From assembly GCF_000311745.1 (NCBI RefSeq), contig NZ_HE978532.1, positions 598,171 to 662,170 of the forward strand: a stretch of DNA of 64,000 bases, written 5' to 3'. The translations under genes were made by a program, and so were the position numbers. Origin of the DNA: Anaerococcus obesiensis ph10 (lineage in GTDB: Bacteria; Bacillota; Clostridia; Tissierellales; Peptoniphilaceae). The notes beneath the pieces were generated by a model. It was not told where the DNA came from and did not search any database. It was given only the letters and a program-made list of their open reading frames with translations. The stretch's first letter is position 1, and the number at the start of each line of letters is the position of its first letter. Shown piece by piece: positions 1-11,791 of the stretch.

Positions 1-52
1 TAGTATTTTCTGGATACTTTGCCTTAAAGCCCCTGTGTGCATAATTTAACAT
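1..52 (-). CDS. Glycerophosphodiester phosphodiesterase, N-terminal fragment (runs off window)
   Basis: Only the first 17 codons are present, reading MLNYAHRGFKAKYPENT. The HRG and PENT signatures are the opening metal/phosphate-binding motifs of the GDPD (GlpQ/UgpQ) family, which hydrolyses glycerophosphodiesters to glycerol 3-phosphate and an alcohol. The ATG at 52-50 is preceded by a strong ribosome site, AGGAGG, at 62-57. The gene has its own promoter at 126-154 and a hairpin in its leader. The family call rests on two short but very characteristic motifs; substrate and localisation cannot be judged from this fragment. Confidence 0.8.
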   Translation of the reverse strand, partial: MLNYAHRGFKAKYPENT

Positions 53-73
53 AAAACCTCCTTATAGACGCAA

Positions 74-99
74 AAAGCCCAGAAACAAATCTGAGCTTT
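74..99 (-). terminator. Terminator-like hairpin in the leader of the GDPD gene
   Basis: A 10-bp stem (AAAGCTCAGA / TCTGGGCTTT on the minus strand, one U-G pair) with a 6-nt loop is followed by five T. It lies between the GDPD promoter and its ribosome site, so it would act within the leader as an attenuator, or would end a short leader RNA. Confidence 0.6.
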
Positions 100-125
100 T
101 CTCCATCATATAAAATTACTTTTGT

Positions 126-154
126 ATTATAGCATATTAGTTTTTATTTGACAA
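126..154 (-). promoter_or_regulatory. SigA-type promoter for the GDPD gene
   Basis: On the minus strand TTGTCA (154-149), a 17-bp spacer and TATAAT (131-126) preceded by TGC form an extended -10 promoter. Transcription should begin near 119, giving a leader of about 67 nt that contains the hairpin at 74-99. Confidence 0.7.
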
Positions 155-196
155 TACTTTGTTATCAAAAATATAATAACATTATTCAAACACAAA

Positions 197-240
197 AAAT
201 GAACCCATACATAGGACTTCTTAGCTGTATAGGTTCATTT
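197..240 (-). terminator. Intrinsic terminator after the CBS-domain gene
   Basis: A 15-bp stem (197-211 with 226-240, one G-U pair on the minus strand) lies 10 bp past the stop codon of the gene at 250-1584. A-rich sequence continues beyond the left arm, giving a U-rich tail on the minus-strand transcript. Confidence 0.75.
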
Positions 241-249
241 ATTTTTATT

Positions 250-1584
250 TTAATCTGAAATTTTTTCAGGATTTTTTATTTTTTTAATTCTTACAATTTT
301 AATTCGAGTTTCTTCAATATATAAAATTTTAAATTCGTAATCTTTGTAGATTACCGCTTTTTCACAGCCTTCATCTGGAATAAAGCCAAGTTTATCGATT
401 ATAAAACCACCTACTGTATCGTATTGGTCGTTTTCTTCATCTATATCTAGTCCCAAAAATTCATTTAAATCTTTTATTGATGTCGAACCTTTTACTATAT
501 AGGAACCCTTGGTTGAACTTCTAATATCTGGTAGGTCCTTGTCGAATGTATCGTCCATATCTCCAACAATTTCTTCAACCAAATCTTCCATAGTAACAAG
601 TCCCGAAAATCCACCGTACTCATCTATCAAAATCGCCATGTGAGTGTGATCTTTTTGCATTTGAGAAAATAATTTATCAATTTCAATTTTTTCTGGCACA
701 AAAAAGGCTGGTTTTATTAATTTTCTAATATCAACACTTGCAATTCCCACATCAAGTGCCTCTAAGAGATAATCTTTGGTATAAATTATTCCCAAAATAT
801 TATCGACTTCTTCATCGTAGACTGGAATTCTTGAATGTTTTAATTTGATAAATTCATCCAAATATTTTCTTTCCCTATCTTTTATATCAATCATAAATAC
901 TTCAGGCCTTGCAGTCATTATCTCCTCTGCCCACACGTCGTCAAATTCCATGATCGAATGAATCATTTTTGATTCTAATGGTCTTAAAACTCCTTGGTCT
1001 TCTCCAACTTGGACAATGGATTTTATTTGCTCTGCCGTAACTTCTTTTTCAATAGCCTTAGACTCAATTCCAAAAATATTCATAATGATATTTGTAATTT
1101 TATTTATAAAACTTACAAAGGGCCTTGTCAAAAACAAAATCAATTTTGCAAATCCTCTTGTCTTTTTAGAAATAGTATAGGGATTTCTAATTCCAATTCT
1201 TTGAGGAATCATATTGGCAAAAATTCTTTTTATAACTACAAAAACAATTACCATAAGAATCATTATAAGCATTTGCATAAAATCTGATTCTCTATTTAAA
1301 AAATTTTTCAAAGAATCTTTTATATTTAATAAAAGAAAGGCAATTGTAATTATTGACAAAACTCCATCTTGGAAATTTTGACTTTGCATAAGTCTTTGTT
1401 GGTCTTGAGATAAAATCAAAACATCTTTAGCTTTACTATCTCCATTTTCTACCATCTCTCTTAATTTTTGATGATTTAGGGAAGTTAAAGATGAAAAAAT
1501 CATATTAACCAAGGCATTTAATAAAATAAGTGCCAAAACTATTAAAAAAATTATTAAATTCGCGTAGGGTCCTTCCGTATCCAT
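250..1584 (-). CDS. CNNM/CorC-type membrane protein with CBS pair (hemolysin C family)
   Basis: A 444-residue protein with a DUF21/CNNM-like hydrophobic N-terminal half, a CBS pair in the middle (around 220-340) and a C-terminal CorC/HlyC domain (about 360-435). The family is linked to divalent cation (Mg2+, Co2+) efflux and is often labelled hemolysin C. An upstream TTG could extend the frame by five codons, but the ATG at 1584 has GAAGGAG six bases upstream and is the better start. The gene stands alone between the V-ATPase terminator (1612-1637) and its own terminator (197-240). Transported ion is not visible from sequence. Confidence 0.85.
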   Translation of the reverse strand: MDTEGPYANLIIFLIVLALILLNALVNMIFSSLTSLNHQKLREMVENGDSKAKDVLILSQDQQRLMQSQNFQDGVLSIITIAFLLLNIKDSLKNFLNRESDFMQMLIMILMVIVFVVIKRIFANMIPQRIGIRNPYTISKKTRGFAKLILFLTRPFVSFINKITNIIMNIFGIESKAIEKEVTAEQIKSIVQVGEDQGVLRPLESKMIHSIMEFDDVWAEEIMTARPEVFMIDIKDRERKYLDEFIKLKHSRIPVYDEEVDNILGIIYTKDYLLEALDVGIASVDIRKLIKPAFFVPEKIEIDKLFSQMQKDHTHMAILIDEYGGFSGLVTMEDLVEEIVGDMDDTFDKDLPDIRSSTKGSYIVKGSTSIKDLNEFLGLDIDEENDQYDTVGGFIIDKLGFIPDEGCEKAVIYKDYEFKILYIEETRIKIVRIKKIKNPEKISD

Positions 1585-1611
1585 TTGTTTCTCCTTCAAA
1601 ATTTATTTATT

Positions 1612-1637
1612 AAAAGGACGCTTAACACGTCCCTTTT
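1612..1637 (-). terminator. Terminator of the V-type ATPase operon
   Basis: AAAAGGACG at 1612-1620 pairs with CGTCCCTTTT at 1628-1637 (one bulged base). It lies 40 bp after the stop of the last V-ATPase gene. Confidence 0.65.
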
Positions 1638-1677
1638 ATCTTTATTACTAAACTATGAAATTTTCTATTTTCAAGAC

Positions 1678-2319
1678 TTAGGCTTCGGATATAATATCTT
1701 TAACTTTCATAAGTCTTGAAATAGTTGCTCTTTCATTTTCTTCTAGCTTAGCTCTAATATATTTTATTGTTTCTTCCAAATCTGGAATTGTCCTATATTC
1801 TAGGGCGTTTACCCTTCTTCTTGTTCCTTCAATTTCATCTGCCATAAGTTGAGTTGACTTTTCAAGCTCTGCCAAGGTTAAAAGTTTATCCATAACCTTA
1901 TTTAATCCTTTTATGGCAAGGTCCAAATCAGCTGATGTTTGGGCAAGACCATAAGGATACATGGAGGCATTTTCGTTTCCTCCCTTGTCAATTTTAAATT
2001 CCATTTGAGGAATTCTTACACTCATGACATTTTTTACCTTTATATCTACCCCAATTTTTTGTGTTGGAAAACTTACTGCTTCTTCCAAAAATTCTGGGCT
2101 CATAAATGATGATGCCATCAAAAATCCTTTTGATGATTCTTTCAAATCAGCTTCAACTTCTTCACGAAGTCTTTTATTTTCTCTGATTTTTTCAAGAAAT
2201 TGTCTCATCAGCTCATCTTGTTTGTCTTTTAAAAGTTTATAGCCTCTTTTGGATGTGGCAAGTCTTTTCTTTAGGGTATTTAAATTCATCCTGGTTGGAG
2301 TTACATTAAGCCTTGTCAT
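1678..2319 (-). CDS. atpD: V-type ATP synthase subunit D
   Basis: The 213-residue product has the usual size and the conserved N-terminal pattern (RLNVTPTRMNLNTLKKRL), with long charged helices at both ends expected to form the coiled-coil rotor shaft. Subunit D passes through the A3B3 head and transmits torque between ATP hydrolysis and ion movement. It is the last gene of the operon, three bases after the subunit B stop. Confidence 0.95.
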   Translation of the reverse strand: MTRLNVTPTRMNLNTLKKRLATSKRGYKLLKDKQDELMRQFLEKIRENKRLREEVEADLKESSKGFLMASSFMSPEFLEEAVSFPTQKIGVDIKVKNVMSVRIPQMEFKIDKGGNENASMYPYGLAQTSADLDLAIKGLNKVMDKLLTLAELEKSTQLMADEIEGTRRRVNALEYRTIPDLEETIKYIRAKLEENERATISRLMKVKDIISEA

Positions 2320-2322
2320 AGC

Positions 2323-3714
2323 CTAAGACTCCTTTTTGTTTTCGTCTTTATCCAAATATTTATCGATTAATTCGTCATCGATTCTCTTTAGTTCAGATTT
2401 TGGTATTATTTTTAATAATTCCCAACCAAGATTTAGGGTATCTTCTATGGATCTATTTGTGTAGAATCCTTGATTTATATATTTTTCTTCAAATTGTTTT
2501 GCAAATTCTGCAAAGGCAAGGTCAGCCTTTGAAAGGGCAGAATCTCCAAGAATTTTTTGAAGCTCTCTTGCGTCAACTCCGGATGCATAAGCTGCATAAA
2601 TTTGGTTCATGGTATCTGCATGGTCTTCTCTTGTTTTTCCTTCACCAATTCCCTTATCTTTAAGCCTTGATAGGGATGGAAGAATTGAAACTGGTGGGTT
2701 TACTCCTTGGTTATATAATTCGTTTGATAAAATAATTTGTCCTTCTGTGATATAGCCTGTCAAATCTGGGATTGGGTGGGTTATATCATTTTCTGGCATG
2801 GTCAAAATTGGAATTTGGGTAATTGTACCTGGTTTTCCTTTTAATTTTCCAGCTCTTTCATATAAAGTTGCAAGGTCTGTATAAAGATATCCCGGATATC
2901 CACGACGGCCTGGAACTTCTTTTCTTGCTGCTGAAACCTCACGAAGAGCTTCTGCGTAGTTTGTCATATCTGTCATTATAACCAAAACTTGCATATTTTT
3001 TTCAAATGCCAAATATTCTGCTGCTGTAAGAGCCATTTTTGGTGTTGATAAACGTTCGATTGCAGGGTCATCTGCAAGATTTATAAACATTACTGACCTG
3101 TCCAAAGCTCCTGTTTTTTCAAAGTCTTGTCTAAAAAATTGAGCTTCTTCGAATGTAATTCCTATAGCTGCAAAAACAACGGCAAAGTCTTCGCTATCAT
3201 TTAAAACTTTTGCTTGTCTTGCAATTTGGGCTGCAAATTTATTGTGTGGAAGTCCTGAGCCTGAAAATATTGGAAGTTTTTGTCCACGAACAAGGGTGTT
3301 TAATCCGTCGATTGTTGATACACCTGTTTGAATAAATTCTGATGGATAATCACGGCTTACAGGATTTATTGCAACTCCGTTTACATCTCTTTTTTCTTCA
3401 GGAATAATTGATGGGCCATCATCGATTGGTCTTCCTAGTCCATCAAAAGTTCTTCCAATCATATCTTCGCTTACGCCAAGTTCTAGTGGTCTGCCTAAAA
3501 ATCTTACTGATGTTGATTTTAAGTTAATTCCAGAAGAACCTTCGAAAAGTTGGACAACAGCATTGTTTTCGTCAATTTCTATTACTCTTCCTCTTCTTCT
3601 TTCTCCTGTTTGAAGTTCTATATCAACTAGCTCTTCATAATCAACTCCACTAACATCTTCGACAAGCATTAGGGGTCCAACTACTTCTGATACGCTTTTA
3701 TATTCTTTTAGCAT
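2323..3714 (-). CDS. atpB: V-type ATP synthase subunit B (non-catalytic)
   Basis: A 463-residue protein of the ATP synthase alpha/beta fold. In place of a P-loop it has [10 protein letters not shown] around residues 151-160, which is typical of the non-catalytic nucleotide-binding B subunit. It alternates with subunit A in the cytoplasmic head. Its ATG shares one base with the subunit A stop (TAATG at 3716-3712), so the two are translationally coupled and made in equal amounts. Confidence 0.97.
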   Translation of the reverse strand: MLKEYKSVSEVVGPLMLVEDVSGVDYEELVDIELQTGERRRGRVIEIDENNAVVQLFEGSSGINLKSTSVRFLGRPLELGVSEDMIGRTFDGLGRPIDDGPSIIPEEKRDVNGVAINPVSRDYPSEFIQTGVSTIDGLNTLVRGQKLPIFSGSGLPHNKFAAQIARQAKVLNDSEDFAVVFAAIGITFEEAQFFRQDFEKTGALDRSVMFINLADDPAIERLSTPKMALTAAEYLAFEKNMQVLVIMTDMTNYAEALREVSAARKEVPGRRGYPGYLYTDLATLYERAGKLKGKPGTITQIPILTMPENDITHPIPDLTGYITEGQIILSNELYNQGVNPPVSILPSLSRLKDKGIGEGKTREDHADTMNQIYAAYASGVDARELQKILGDSALSKADLAFAEFAKQFEEKYINQGFYTNRSIEDTLNLGWELLKIIPKSELKRIDDELIDKYLDKDENKKES

Positions 3715-5480
3715 TATTCATCCTCCCCCTTTGCTACAGCTTCTTTGCATTCTTTGTCGATTTGTTCTTTAACTTGGTCAAATTCTTCCAAGTTTTCATC
3801 TTTTATCAATTTTAATCTTGTGATTTTTTCTTTTACTTCAAGCTCTTCAAGTCTATCAAGATTTGCTCCATCAGATAGAGCTTCTAGACTTTTATCATAG
3901 AAATAAAGAATTGTATCAAGCATTAAATCTTGTTTTTCCATTGGACAGAAAGCATCTGTTTCGTGGAAGGCGTTTTGTTGCAAGAAATCTTCTCTTAGTG
4001 ATTTTGTTACATCAAGTTTTAATTTATCATCATCACTTAACCCATCACGACCAATTAATCTTACAATTTCTTGTAGGGATGATTCTTGTTGGAGAAGACT
4101 CATTGCTCTCATCCTGTTTTTTGAGAATTTTTCATCAACAGTTTTATCTATATATGAATCCATCTTGTCTTGGTAGAGTGAGTAAGAATTTAACCAGTTT
4201 ATAGCTGGGAAGTGTCTTTGGTAAGACAAATCATAATCAAGTCCCCAGAATACTTTTACTATACGAAGTGTTGCTTGGGTAACTGGTTCTGATAAGTCTC
4301 CACCTGGAGGAGAAACTGCTCCTATTACTGAAAGTGATCCTTCTTTTTCTACTTGTCCATTTACAATAACTTTTCCACTTCTTTCGTAGAAATCTGCTAT
4401 ACGGCTTGCAAGATATGCTGGGAATCCTTCATCTCCTGGCATCTCTTCCAAACGTCCACTCATCTCACGAAGGGCCTCTGCCCATCTTGATGTAGAATCT
4501 GCCATTAGGGCAACTGAATATCCCATATCTCTGTAATATTCTGCCATGGTAATTCCTGTATAAACACTTGCCTCTCTGGCTGCAACTGGCATATTTGATG
4601 TGTTTGCTATAAGTACAGTTCTTTTCATGATTGATTCGCCAGTTTTTGGATCGATTAGTTCTGGAAATTCGTCAAGTACATCAGTCATCTCGTTTCCACG
4701 TTCTCCACAACCTACATAAATTACAACGTCAGCATCGGCGTATTTTGCAATTTGGTGTTGGATAACTGTTTTTCCTGATCCAAATGGGCCCGGGATTGAT
4801 GCAGCTCCACCTTTTGCAACTGGGAAAAATGTATCAATAACTCTTTGTCCTGTTATAAGTGGTGTGTCTGGATCAAGTTTTCTATTAAATGGTCTTGGAG
4901 ATCTTACTGGCCATTTTTGAATCATATTTAATTCTTTATCGCCATTTTCTGTTTCAATTACAGCAACTGTTTGATCAACTGTAAATTCTCCATTTTTTAT
5001 TTCTTTAACTTTTCCTTTTATTCCATTTGGAACCATAATTTTATGGTTAATTATTGAAGTTTCATCAACACTTCCTAGAATATCTCCAGGGATTACTTCA
5101 TCGCCAACTTCTTTTTCCGCTTTAAATTCCCATAATTTTTCTCTATTTAGTGGTGGGGCTGTAACTCCTCTTTTTAGGAATTCTCCTGCCAATAATTCAA
5201 GTTTTTCTAGTGGTCTTTGGATTCCGTCATACATTCTTTCAAGTAGTCCAGGTCCAAGTTCAACTGATAGTGGAGCTCCTGTTGAAACTACTTCATCTCC
5301 AGGTCCAATTCCAGTTGTTTCTTCGTAAACTTGAATATTTGCAACATCCCCTCTCATCTCTATAATTTCTCCGATGAGCTTATCTTTTGAAACTTCGACC
5401 ACATCATAGATATTAGCATCAGATAATCCCTTTGCCTCTACAAGTGGACCTGATACTCTTGTGATTTTACCTTTATTCAA
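3714..5480 (-). CDS. atpA: V-type ATP synthase subunit A (catalytic)
   Basis: A 588-residue catalytic subunit. The Walker A motif GPFGSGKTV is at residues 231-239, the catalytic GERGNEM segment follows about 30 residues later, and the V/A-type non-homologous insert occupies roughly 110-190. It hydrolyses or makes ATP in the A3B3 head. The start has a GGAG-type ribosome site and lies 13 bp after the subunit F stop. Confidence 0.97.
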   Translation of the reverse strand: MNKGKITRVSGPLVEAKGLSDANIYDVVEVSKDKLIGEIIEMRGDVANIQVYEETTGIGPGDEVVSTGAPLSVELGPGLLERMYDGIQRPLEKLELLAGEFLKRGVTAPPLNREKLWEFKAEKEVGDEVIPGDILGSVDETSIINHKIMVPNGIKGKVKEIKNGEFTVDQTVAVIETENGDKELNMIQKWPVRSPRPFNRKLDPDTPLITGQRVIDTFFPVAKGGAASIPGPFGSGKTVIQHQIAKYADADVVIYVGCGERGNEMTDVLDEFPELIDPKTGESIMKRTVLIANTSNMPVAAREASVYTGITMAEYYRDMGYSVALMADSTSRWAEALREMSGRLEEMPGDEGFPAYLASRIADFYERSGKVIVNGQVEKEGSLSVIGAVSPPGGDLSEPVTQATLRIVKVFWGLDYDLSYQRHFPAINWLNSYSLYQDKMDSYIDKTVDEKFSKNRMRAMSLLQQESSLQEIVRLIGRDGLSDDDKLKLDVTKSLREDFLQQNAFHETDAFCPMEKQDLMLDTILYFYDKSLEALSDGANLDRLEELEVKEKITRLKLIKDENLEEFDQVKEQIDKECKEAVAKGEDE

Positions 5481-5493
5481 ATTTGGTCTCCTT

Positions 5494-5805
5494 TTAGTTC
5501 AAAATGTTAGCTCCAACAGCTTTTTCTACACTCTTATTTATATCTGCCATTCCAAGTCCAAGATCTTCTTTGTTGGATGGTATAAGTATAATTGCTGGAG
5601 TCATTTTTTCTCTGTATTTGTCTATAGTATCTTGGATTTTTGCTGCAAAATCTTCTGTAATAAATATTATTCCCACATCTTCTTGGGCAAGTTTATTTAC
5701 AAGTTTTTTTGCATCTTCTCCATCTACTGCTGTATATACGTCAACTCCCAATGCCTTAAACATTAGGACAGAATCTTTATCTCCTATTACGGCTACCCTA
5801 TACAT
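5494..5805 (-). CDS. atpF: V-type ATP synthase subunit F
   Basis: A 103-residue Rossmann-like subunit starting [13 protein letters not shown], the conserved opening of the family. Upstream in-frame GTG codons would add an 11-residue extension not seen in homologues, so the ATG at 5805 is preferred. It overlaps the end of subunit C by 8 bp. Subunit F sits with D on the central stalk and modulates rotation and activity. Confidence 0.92.
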   Translation of the reverse strand: MYRVAVIGDKDSVLMFKALGVDVYTAVDGEDAKKLVNKLAQEDVGIIFITEDFAAKIQDTIDKYREKMTPAIILIPSNKEDLGLGMADINKSVEKAVGANILN

Positions 5806-6793
5806 ACAAATCACGCAACCTTTCTTCCATAAATTCACGAGAAAGTGAATTTAGTTTGGCTGTTAGGATAATTCTCAAGTTTTTAATTTCCATTTCACGA
5901 CTTATAAGATAACCCATAATTACTTCTGGACCATAACTTACTTTTTTGCTTTCTTTTGCAAAATCCATCAAGTGATTATCGATTATTTTTTCTATTTTTT
6001 GCATAGCCTTATACAAATCATCTTCTTCCAAAGCATTTTTTACTTGTGGGTAAATTTTTTCTTTGAAAAATAGATTTGAATATGAAGTTTTTTCTGCATT
6101 TAGTGAATCTCTAAAGAGATTTTTTTCAATATTTCCTCCATCTATTAGGGCTTTTTCTAATAAGTCTACACTTTGATCTTGACCTTTAATTCTTAAAAGT
6201 GTTTTTAAATTTGTAAGGTCAATTCTTTCTTTGGTAAATTTTATTAAACTTTCATAATTGAGATTTTCGCTATCTTCCAAAAGTTTTTCATAAAAATCTT
6301 TATCCAAAGATAAGTCTATATCTTGAGGATCCTTATTTTCTTTATAAAGGTCTAGGGCTTTTTTTGCATAAGAAAAATACTTGTCATTTTGATTTATGTC
6401 TTCTTTTAGATTTCTCTTTATTTTTACAAGGTCAATTTTTCCTATATCAATATAAATAGACTTGTAGTCCTCATCTTGAATAAGCTCTTTTAATAAAACT
6501 TTCAAATTATGAAAATTATATTTTTCTTCCAAATATTTTACCAAGTTTTTGTCAGGGCTTATTTTTATCATATCTTTGTATGAATTTAAAAGCATTTGAG
6601 ATAGGGCTTTTTCATAATCTTCATATCTATCTAATTTTTGTAAAAGCTCGCCATATTTTGTATCGTTTAAGGATGATATAGCCTCATTTAGGTTATCTGT
6701 ATCTATTAGCCTTTTCAAATTTTCTGAAGTAAGGAGATTTTTTTCGTATACTCTTGTAGTAATGGATGGGCGAATAAATTTTTCTCTATCCAT
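5798..6793 (-). CDS. atpC: V-type ATP synthase subunit C (d-type)
   Basis: A 331-residue, largely helical protein of the V/A-ATPase subunit C family, which forms the funnel that couples the central stalk to the membrane K ring. No catalytic motif is expected. It lies between E and F, the normal order in clostridial and Thermus-type operons. Confidence 0.92.
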   Translation of the reverse strand: MDREKFIRPSITTRVYEKNLLTSENLKRLIDTDNLNEAISSLNDTKYGELLQKLDRYEDYEKALSQMLLNSYKDMIKISPDKNLVKYLEEKYNFHNLKVLLKELIQDEDYKSIYIDIGKIDLVKIKRNLKEDINQNDKYFSYAKKALDLYKENKDPQDIDLSLDKDFYEKLLEDSENLNYESLIKFTKERIDLTNLKTLLRIKGQDQSVDLLEKALIDGGNIEKNLFRDSLNAEKTSYSNLFFKEKIYPQVKNALEEDDLYKAMQKIEKIIDNHLMDFAKESKKVSYGPEVIMGYLISREMEIKNLRIILTAKLNSLSREFMEERLRDLYV

Positions 6794-6803
6794 CTAAATC
6801 ACC

Positions 6804-7355
6804 TCACTTAAATATTTCATCAACTATAATTTTTTCTAAAGAATCTTTTTCAAAGTTTACCAAAGACTTGTAGGTGTTATCGTAGGAAATTTTTCCGTTT
6901 TTTACAACAAATCCACCTTCTACGCTTTCATTTGATACTTTAAGCCCATTAAAATCTTCTTCTTTGAAATGAAATTTCATATCTTTTTGTAAAAGTATTT
7001 CGCCTTTTTCGATTTTTGAATCTTTGAGTCTATTTAGGACAAAATCTTTGTAAGAATTAGGTCCAAGTTTTTCTAATTTTTCAATTAATTTTTCTAAAAC
7101 TTCTTCTACAACTTGATTTTTTGCTTCAATTTTTATATCTCTTGCCTGTCTATTTACAGTTACTTTTGAATTTTCTTTTATTCTTTTTGCTTCTTTTTTG
7201 GCATTTTCTATAATTTTTGAAACTTCTTTTTGGGCTTTTTCTTCTGATTCTTTTATTATTTCTTCTTTTCTTTTTTGACCATTAGATAGGATATGATCGG
7301 CTTCTTTTTTGCCGTCTTCTTTTATTCTATCTAATAATAAATCAAGATTGTTCAT
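6804..7355 (-). CDS. atpE: V-type ATP synthase subunit E
   Basis: A 183-residue peripheral-stalk subunit. The N-terminal 80 residues are a highly charged Lys/Glu helix with heptad spacing, followed by a compact C-terminal domain that binds the head. It pairs with the G/H-type subunit encoded at 9752-10075 to form the stator. The charge pattern and operon position identify it. Confidence 0.9.
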   Translation of the reverse strand: MNNLDLLLDRIKEDGKKEADHILSNGQKRKEEIIKESEEKAQKEVSKIIENAKKEAKRIKENSKVTVNRQARDIKIEAKNQVVEEVLEKLIEKLEKLGPNSYKDFVLNRLKDSKIEKGEILLQKDMKFHFKEEDFNGLKVSNESVEGGFVVKNGKISYDNTYKSLVNFEKDSLEKIIVDEIFK

Positions 7356-7364
7356 AATAAAGCC

Positions 7365-9751
<2,387 letters not shown>

Positions 9752-9765
<14 letters not shown>

Positions 9766-10075
9766 TATTTACAATCCTTTCTGTTAAAAGATTTAAAAGC
9801 CCTTCAATTTTTTCCTCATCTTGGTCTAAAATATCTTTGCTTTCATCTTTTGCCTTGTCAATAAGTGGAATCTTTTCTTCGCTTGCTTCTTTCTTTGCAT
9901 TTTCGATTAAATCACTGGCATCTTTTTTTGCCTTTTCGATTTTTTCTTTGTAAGAATTGCTTGCTTCGATTTTTGATGATTCAATTATTTCCTTGGCTTT
10001 TATTTTGGCATCGTCTACAAGTTTGTCAGCTGCAATTTCTGCATCTTTAACTTGATTTATTACATCGCTTGCCAT
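9752..10075 (-). CDS. V-type ATP synthase peripheral stalk subunit G/H
   Basis: A 107-residue, almost entirely helical, Lys/Glu/Ala-rich protein with heptad periodicity, first in the V-ATPase operon. Size, composition and position match the G/H (NtpF-like) partner of subunit E. The ribosome site AGGAGGTG is strong. Sequence alone is low-complexity, so the operon context carries much of the call. Confidence 0.85.
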
Positions 10076-10103
10076 CCTTCACCTCCTACTATATATAGTT
10101 TAA

Positions 10104-10112
10104 TTATAGCAT
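10104..10112 (-). promoter_or_regulatory. Extended -10 promoter of the V-ATPase operon
   Basis: TGCTATAAT on the minus strand (10112-10104) lies 28 bp upstream of the first gene of the operon. No good -35 is visible, which is acceptable for an extended -10 promoter. A 12-bp palindrome, ACTATATATAGT, at 10089-10100 lies between it and the ribosome site. Confidence 0.55.
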
Positions 10113-10287
10113 ATTGACCATATAGATGTATATTACCCATTTTAATCAATTTTTATAGAAAAATTCGAAAAGATTAAATAATTATTTTCAAATAATTTTT
10201 TAAATACATTCTTTTGAATTTAAAATTTTCTATAAAATTTTGCTTTGTTTTTTATTCTATTTTAAAAATTTATTTTTTTTATGTACT

Positions 10288-10340
10288 TTGTTGACAAAAA
10301 TTTCTGATTTTATATAATAAAATTGATAACAGTTATCAAT
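10288..10340 (+). promoter_or_regulatory. Promoter with Fur/PerR-like palindrome for small membrane protein
   Basis: TTGACA and TATAAT, separated by 16 bp, precede the gene at 10358. Immediately downstream is a perfect 9-1-9 palindrome, ATTGATAACAGTTATCAAT (10322-10340). It matches the Fur-family 7-1-7 pattern TGATAATnATTATCA except at one symmetric pair. A repressor bound there would block the start of transcription. Assignment to Fur, PerR or Zur is inference. Confidence 0.5.
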
Positions 10341-10357
10341 AACTTTGAGGAGTTTTT

Positions 10358-10651
10358 ATGAAATCTTTTAATAAATCAAAAATTTTTAATAAAAAAATTT
10401 TCAATATAATAAAAAATAATAGAAAAGCTCTGTACTTTTCTTTGTTTGTTTTTACATATTTTTCTATGGCTTTTAATTATTTAATAATTAAGGATTTTGT
10501 TTTATCCAAAATTTTGTGCATTTTTTTGGGGATTATGAGTTTATTTTTTTTAAATAAAACTTACATAATCCCCAAGAAATCTCAATTTATTTTAAAATCT
10601 ATCCTTATTATTTTTATAAGCTTGTCGTTTTTGTCTTTATTTTTGGTCTAG
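10358..10651 (+). CDS. Small hydrophobic membrane protein, unknown function
   Basis: A 97-residue protein with a basic N-terminus (about 1-25) and three likely membrane helices (about 27-47, 49-66 and 76-96). I do not recognise the family. It is supported as a real gene by a good ribosome site (GAGGAG, five bases before ATG) and a strong promoter with an overlapping palindromic operator. Its last 15 bp overlap the 3' end of the convergent glpX gene. Possible metal-stress role is suggested only by the Fur-like operator. Confidence 0.6.
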   Translation: MKSFNKSKIFNKKIFNIIKNNRKALYFSLFVFTYFSMAFNYLIIKDFVLSKILCIFLGIMSLFFLNKTYIIPKKSQFILKSILIIFISLSFLSLFLV

Positions 10652-11599
10652 TTTTTGATCTAGTTTGTGGACAGAGTCGATGTATCTAATTGTTCCTGAT
10701 GGAAGTCTTAGAAGTAGTGATTGGGTTTTTGCCATATTATTTTTTGTGTAGGATACGCCTTTTAGGAAAGTTCCATCGGTTATTCCTGTTGCTGCAAATA
10801 ATACGTCATCGCCTTTTACCAAATCGTCTATTGTGTAAACTTTGTCGAAATCTACTCCCATTTTTAGGCATCTTTTTACTTGTTTTGAATCTGATGGGGC
10901 AAATACTCCTTGGAAATCTCCTCCCAAACATTTTAGGGCTGCGGCTGCTATAACGCCTTCTGGCGCTCCGCCTATTCCCATTATCAAATCAATTTTTCCA
11001 TCTGATAATTCTGTGGCTATGGCTGTCAAAACATCACCGTCTTCTACCATAGAAATTCTAGCCCCTGCTTCTCTTATTTCTTCAACTAATTTTTCGTGTC
11101 TTGGTCTGTGCAAAACTGAAACTGTAATATCTGAAACTTTTTTGTTTAAAGCTTTTGCTACATTTTCTATATTTTCTTTTGTTGATTTTTTTATATCTAT
11201 TACGCCTTTTGCCTTGCTTCCTGCGGCAATTTTATTCATATAAACATCTGGAGCATTTAGTAAGCAACCTTGTGGTGCAACTGCAATTACTGATATTGAA
11301 TTGCTAGTTCCATTTGCAAGAGATGCTGTTCCATCTATTGGGTCTACAGCTATATCTACAACATCATCTTGGCTCATATCGCCAATTTCTTCACCTATAT
11401 ATAACATAGGAGCTTCGTCGATTTCTCCTTCTCCGATTACAACCCTGCCGTTTATTCCCAAATAATTAAACATTGCTCTCATTTGGTCTACTGCAATATT
11501 GTCAGAATCGTTTTTCTTACCCTTGCCTAAATATTTTCCGCTTGCAAGAGCTGCTGCCTCTGTTACTCTACATAAGTTGATACCTAAATCTCTATTCAT
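10637..11599 (-). CDS. glpX: Fructose-1,6-bisphosphatase class II
   Basis: A 320-residue GlpX-family phosphatase that converts fructose 1,6-bisphosphate to fructose 6-phosphate in gluconeogenesis. The metal-binding motif DPIDGT is at residues 86-91, and GEGEIDEAP and GGAPEGV segments are also conserved. The frame is open 16 codons further upstream, but the ATG at 11599 has GAGGAG close by and matches the family N-terminus (MNRDLGINLCRVTEAAA). The C-terminus carries a duplicated LDQK. It appears to be a single-gene unit. Confidence 0.93.
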   Translation of the reverse strand: MNRDLGINLCRVTEAAALASGKYLGKGKKNDSDNIAVDQMRAMFNYLGINGRVVIGEGEIDEAPMLYIGEEIGDMSQDDVVDIAVDPIDGTASLANGTSNSISVIAVAPQGCLLNAPDVYMNKIAAGSKAKGVIDIKKSTKENIENVAKALNKKVSDITVSVLHRPRHEKLVEEIREAGARISMVEDGDVLTAIATELSDGKIDLIMGIGGAPEGVIAAAALKCLGGDFQGVFAPSDSKQVKRCLKMGVDFDKVYTIDDLVKGDDVLFAATGITDGTFLKGVSYTKNNMAKTQSLLLRLPSGTIRYIDSVHKLDQKLDQK

Positions 11600-11632
11600 T
11601 TTTTCTCCTCTAAATTCTCTTGTTAAAGTCAA

Positions 11633-11653
11633 TAGGAAATAAACCATTTCCTA
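11633..11653 (-). promoter_or_regulatory. Inverted repeat in the glpX leader
   Basis: TAGGAAAT and ATTTCCTA form a perfect 8-bp inverted repeat around a 5-bp centre, between a probable promoter (TTTAAA, 17 bp, TATGAT on the minus strand, around 11665-11695) and the glpX ribosome site. It could be an operator or an RNA hairpin. Confidence 0.4.
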
Positions 11654-11791
11654 CATTTTTATCATACCAAGAAGTGGAACTTTTTTAAAGACCTTTTTAA
11701 AATTTTTAATTTTTTGTAAAAATCTTTTTATTTGTTTAATTTTTAAGGATTTATGATATAATCAATAGGTAAAATAAAATTTGGAGATCGT

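Noticed and set aside
10089-10100. ACTATATATAGT before the V-ATPase operon as a second NrdR box
   Set aside because: It shares the 12-bp core of the nrdA box but lacks the outer conserved CA/TG bases, and V-ATPase is not a known NrdR target.
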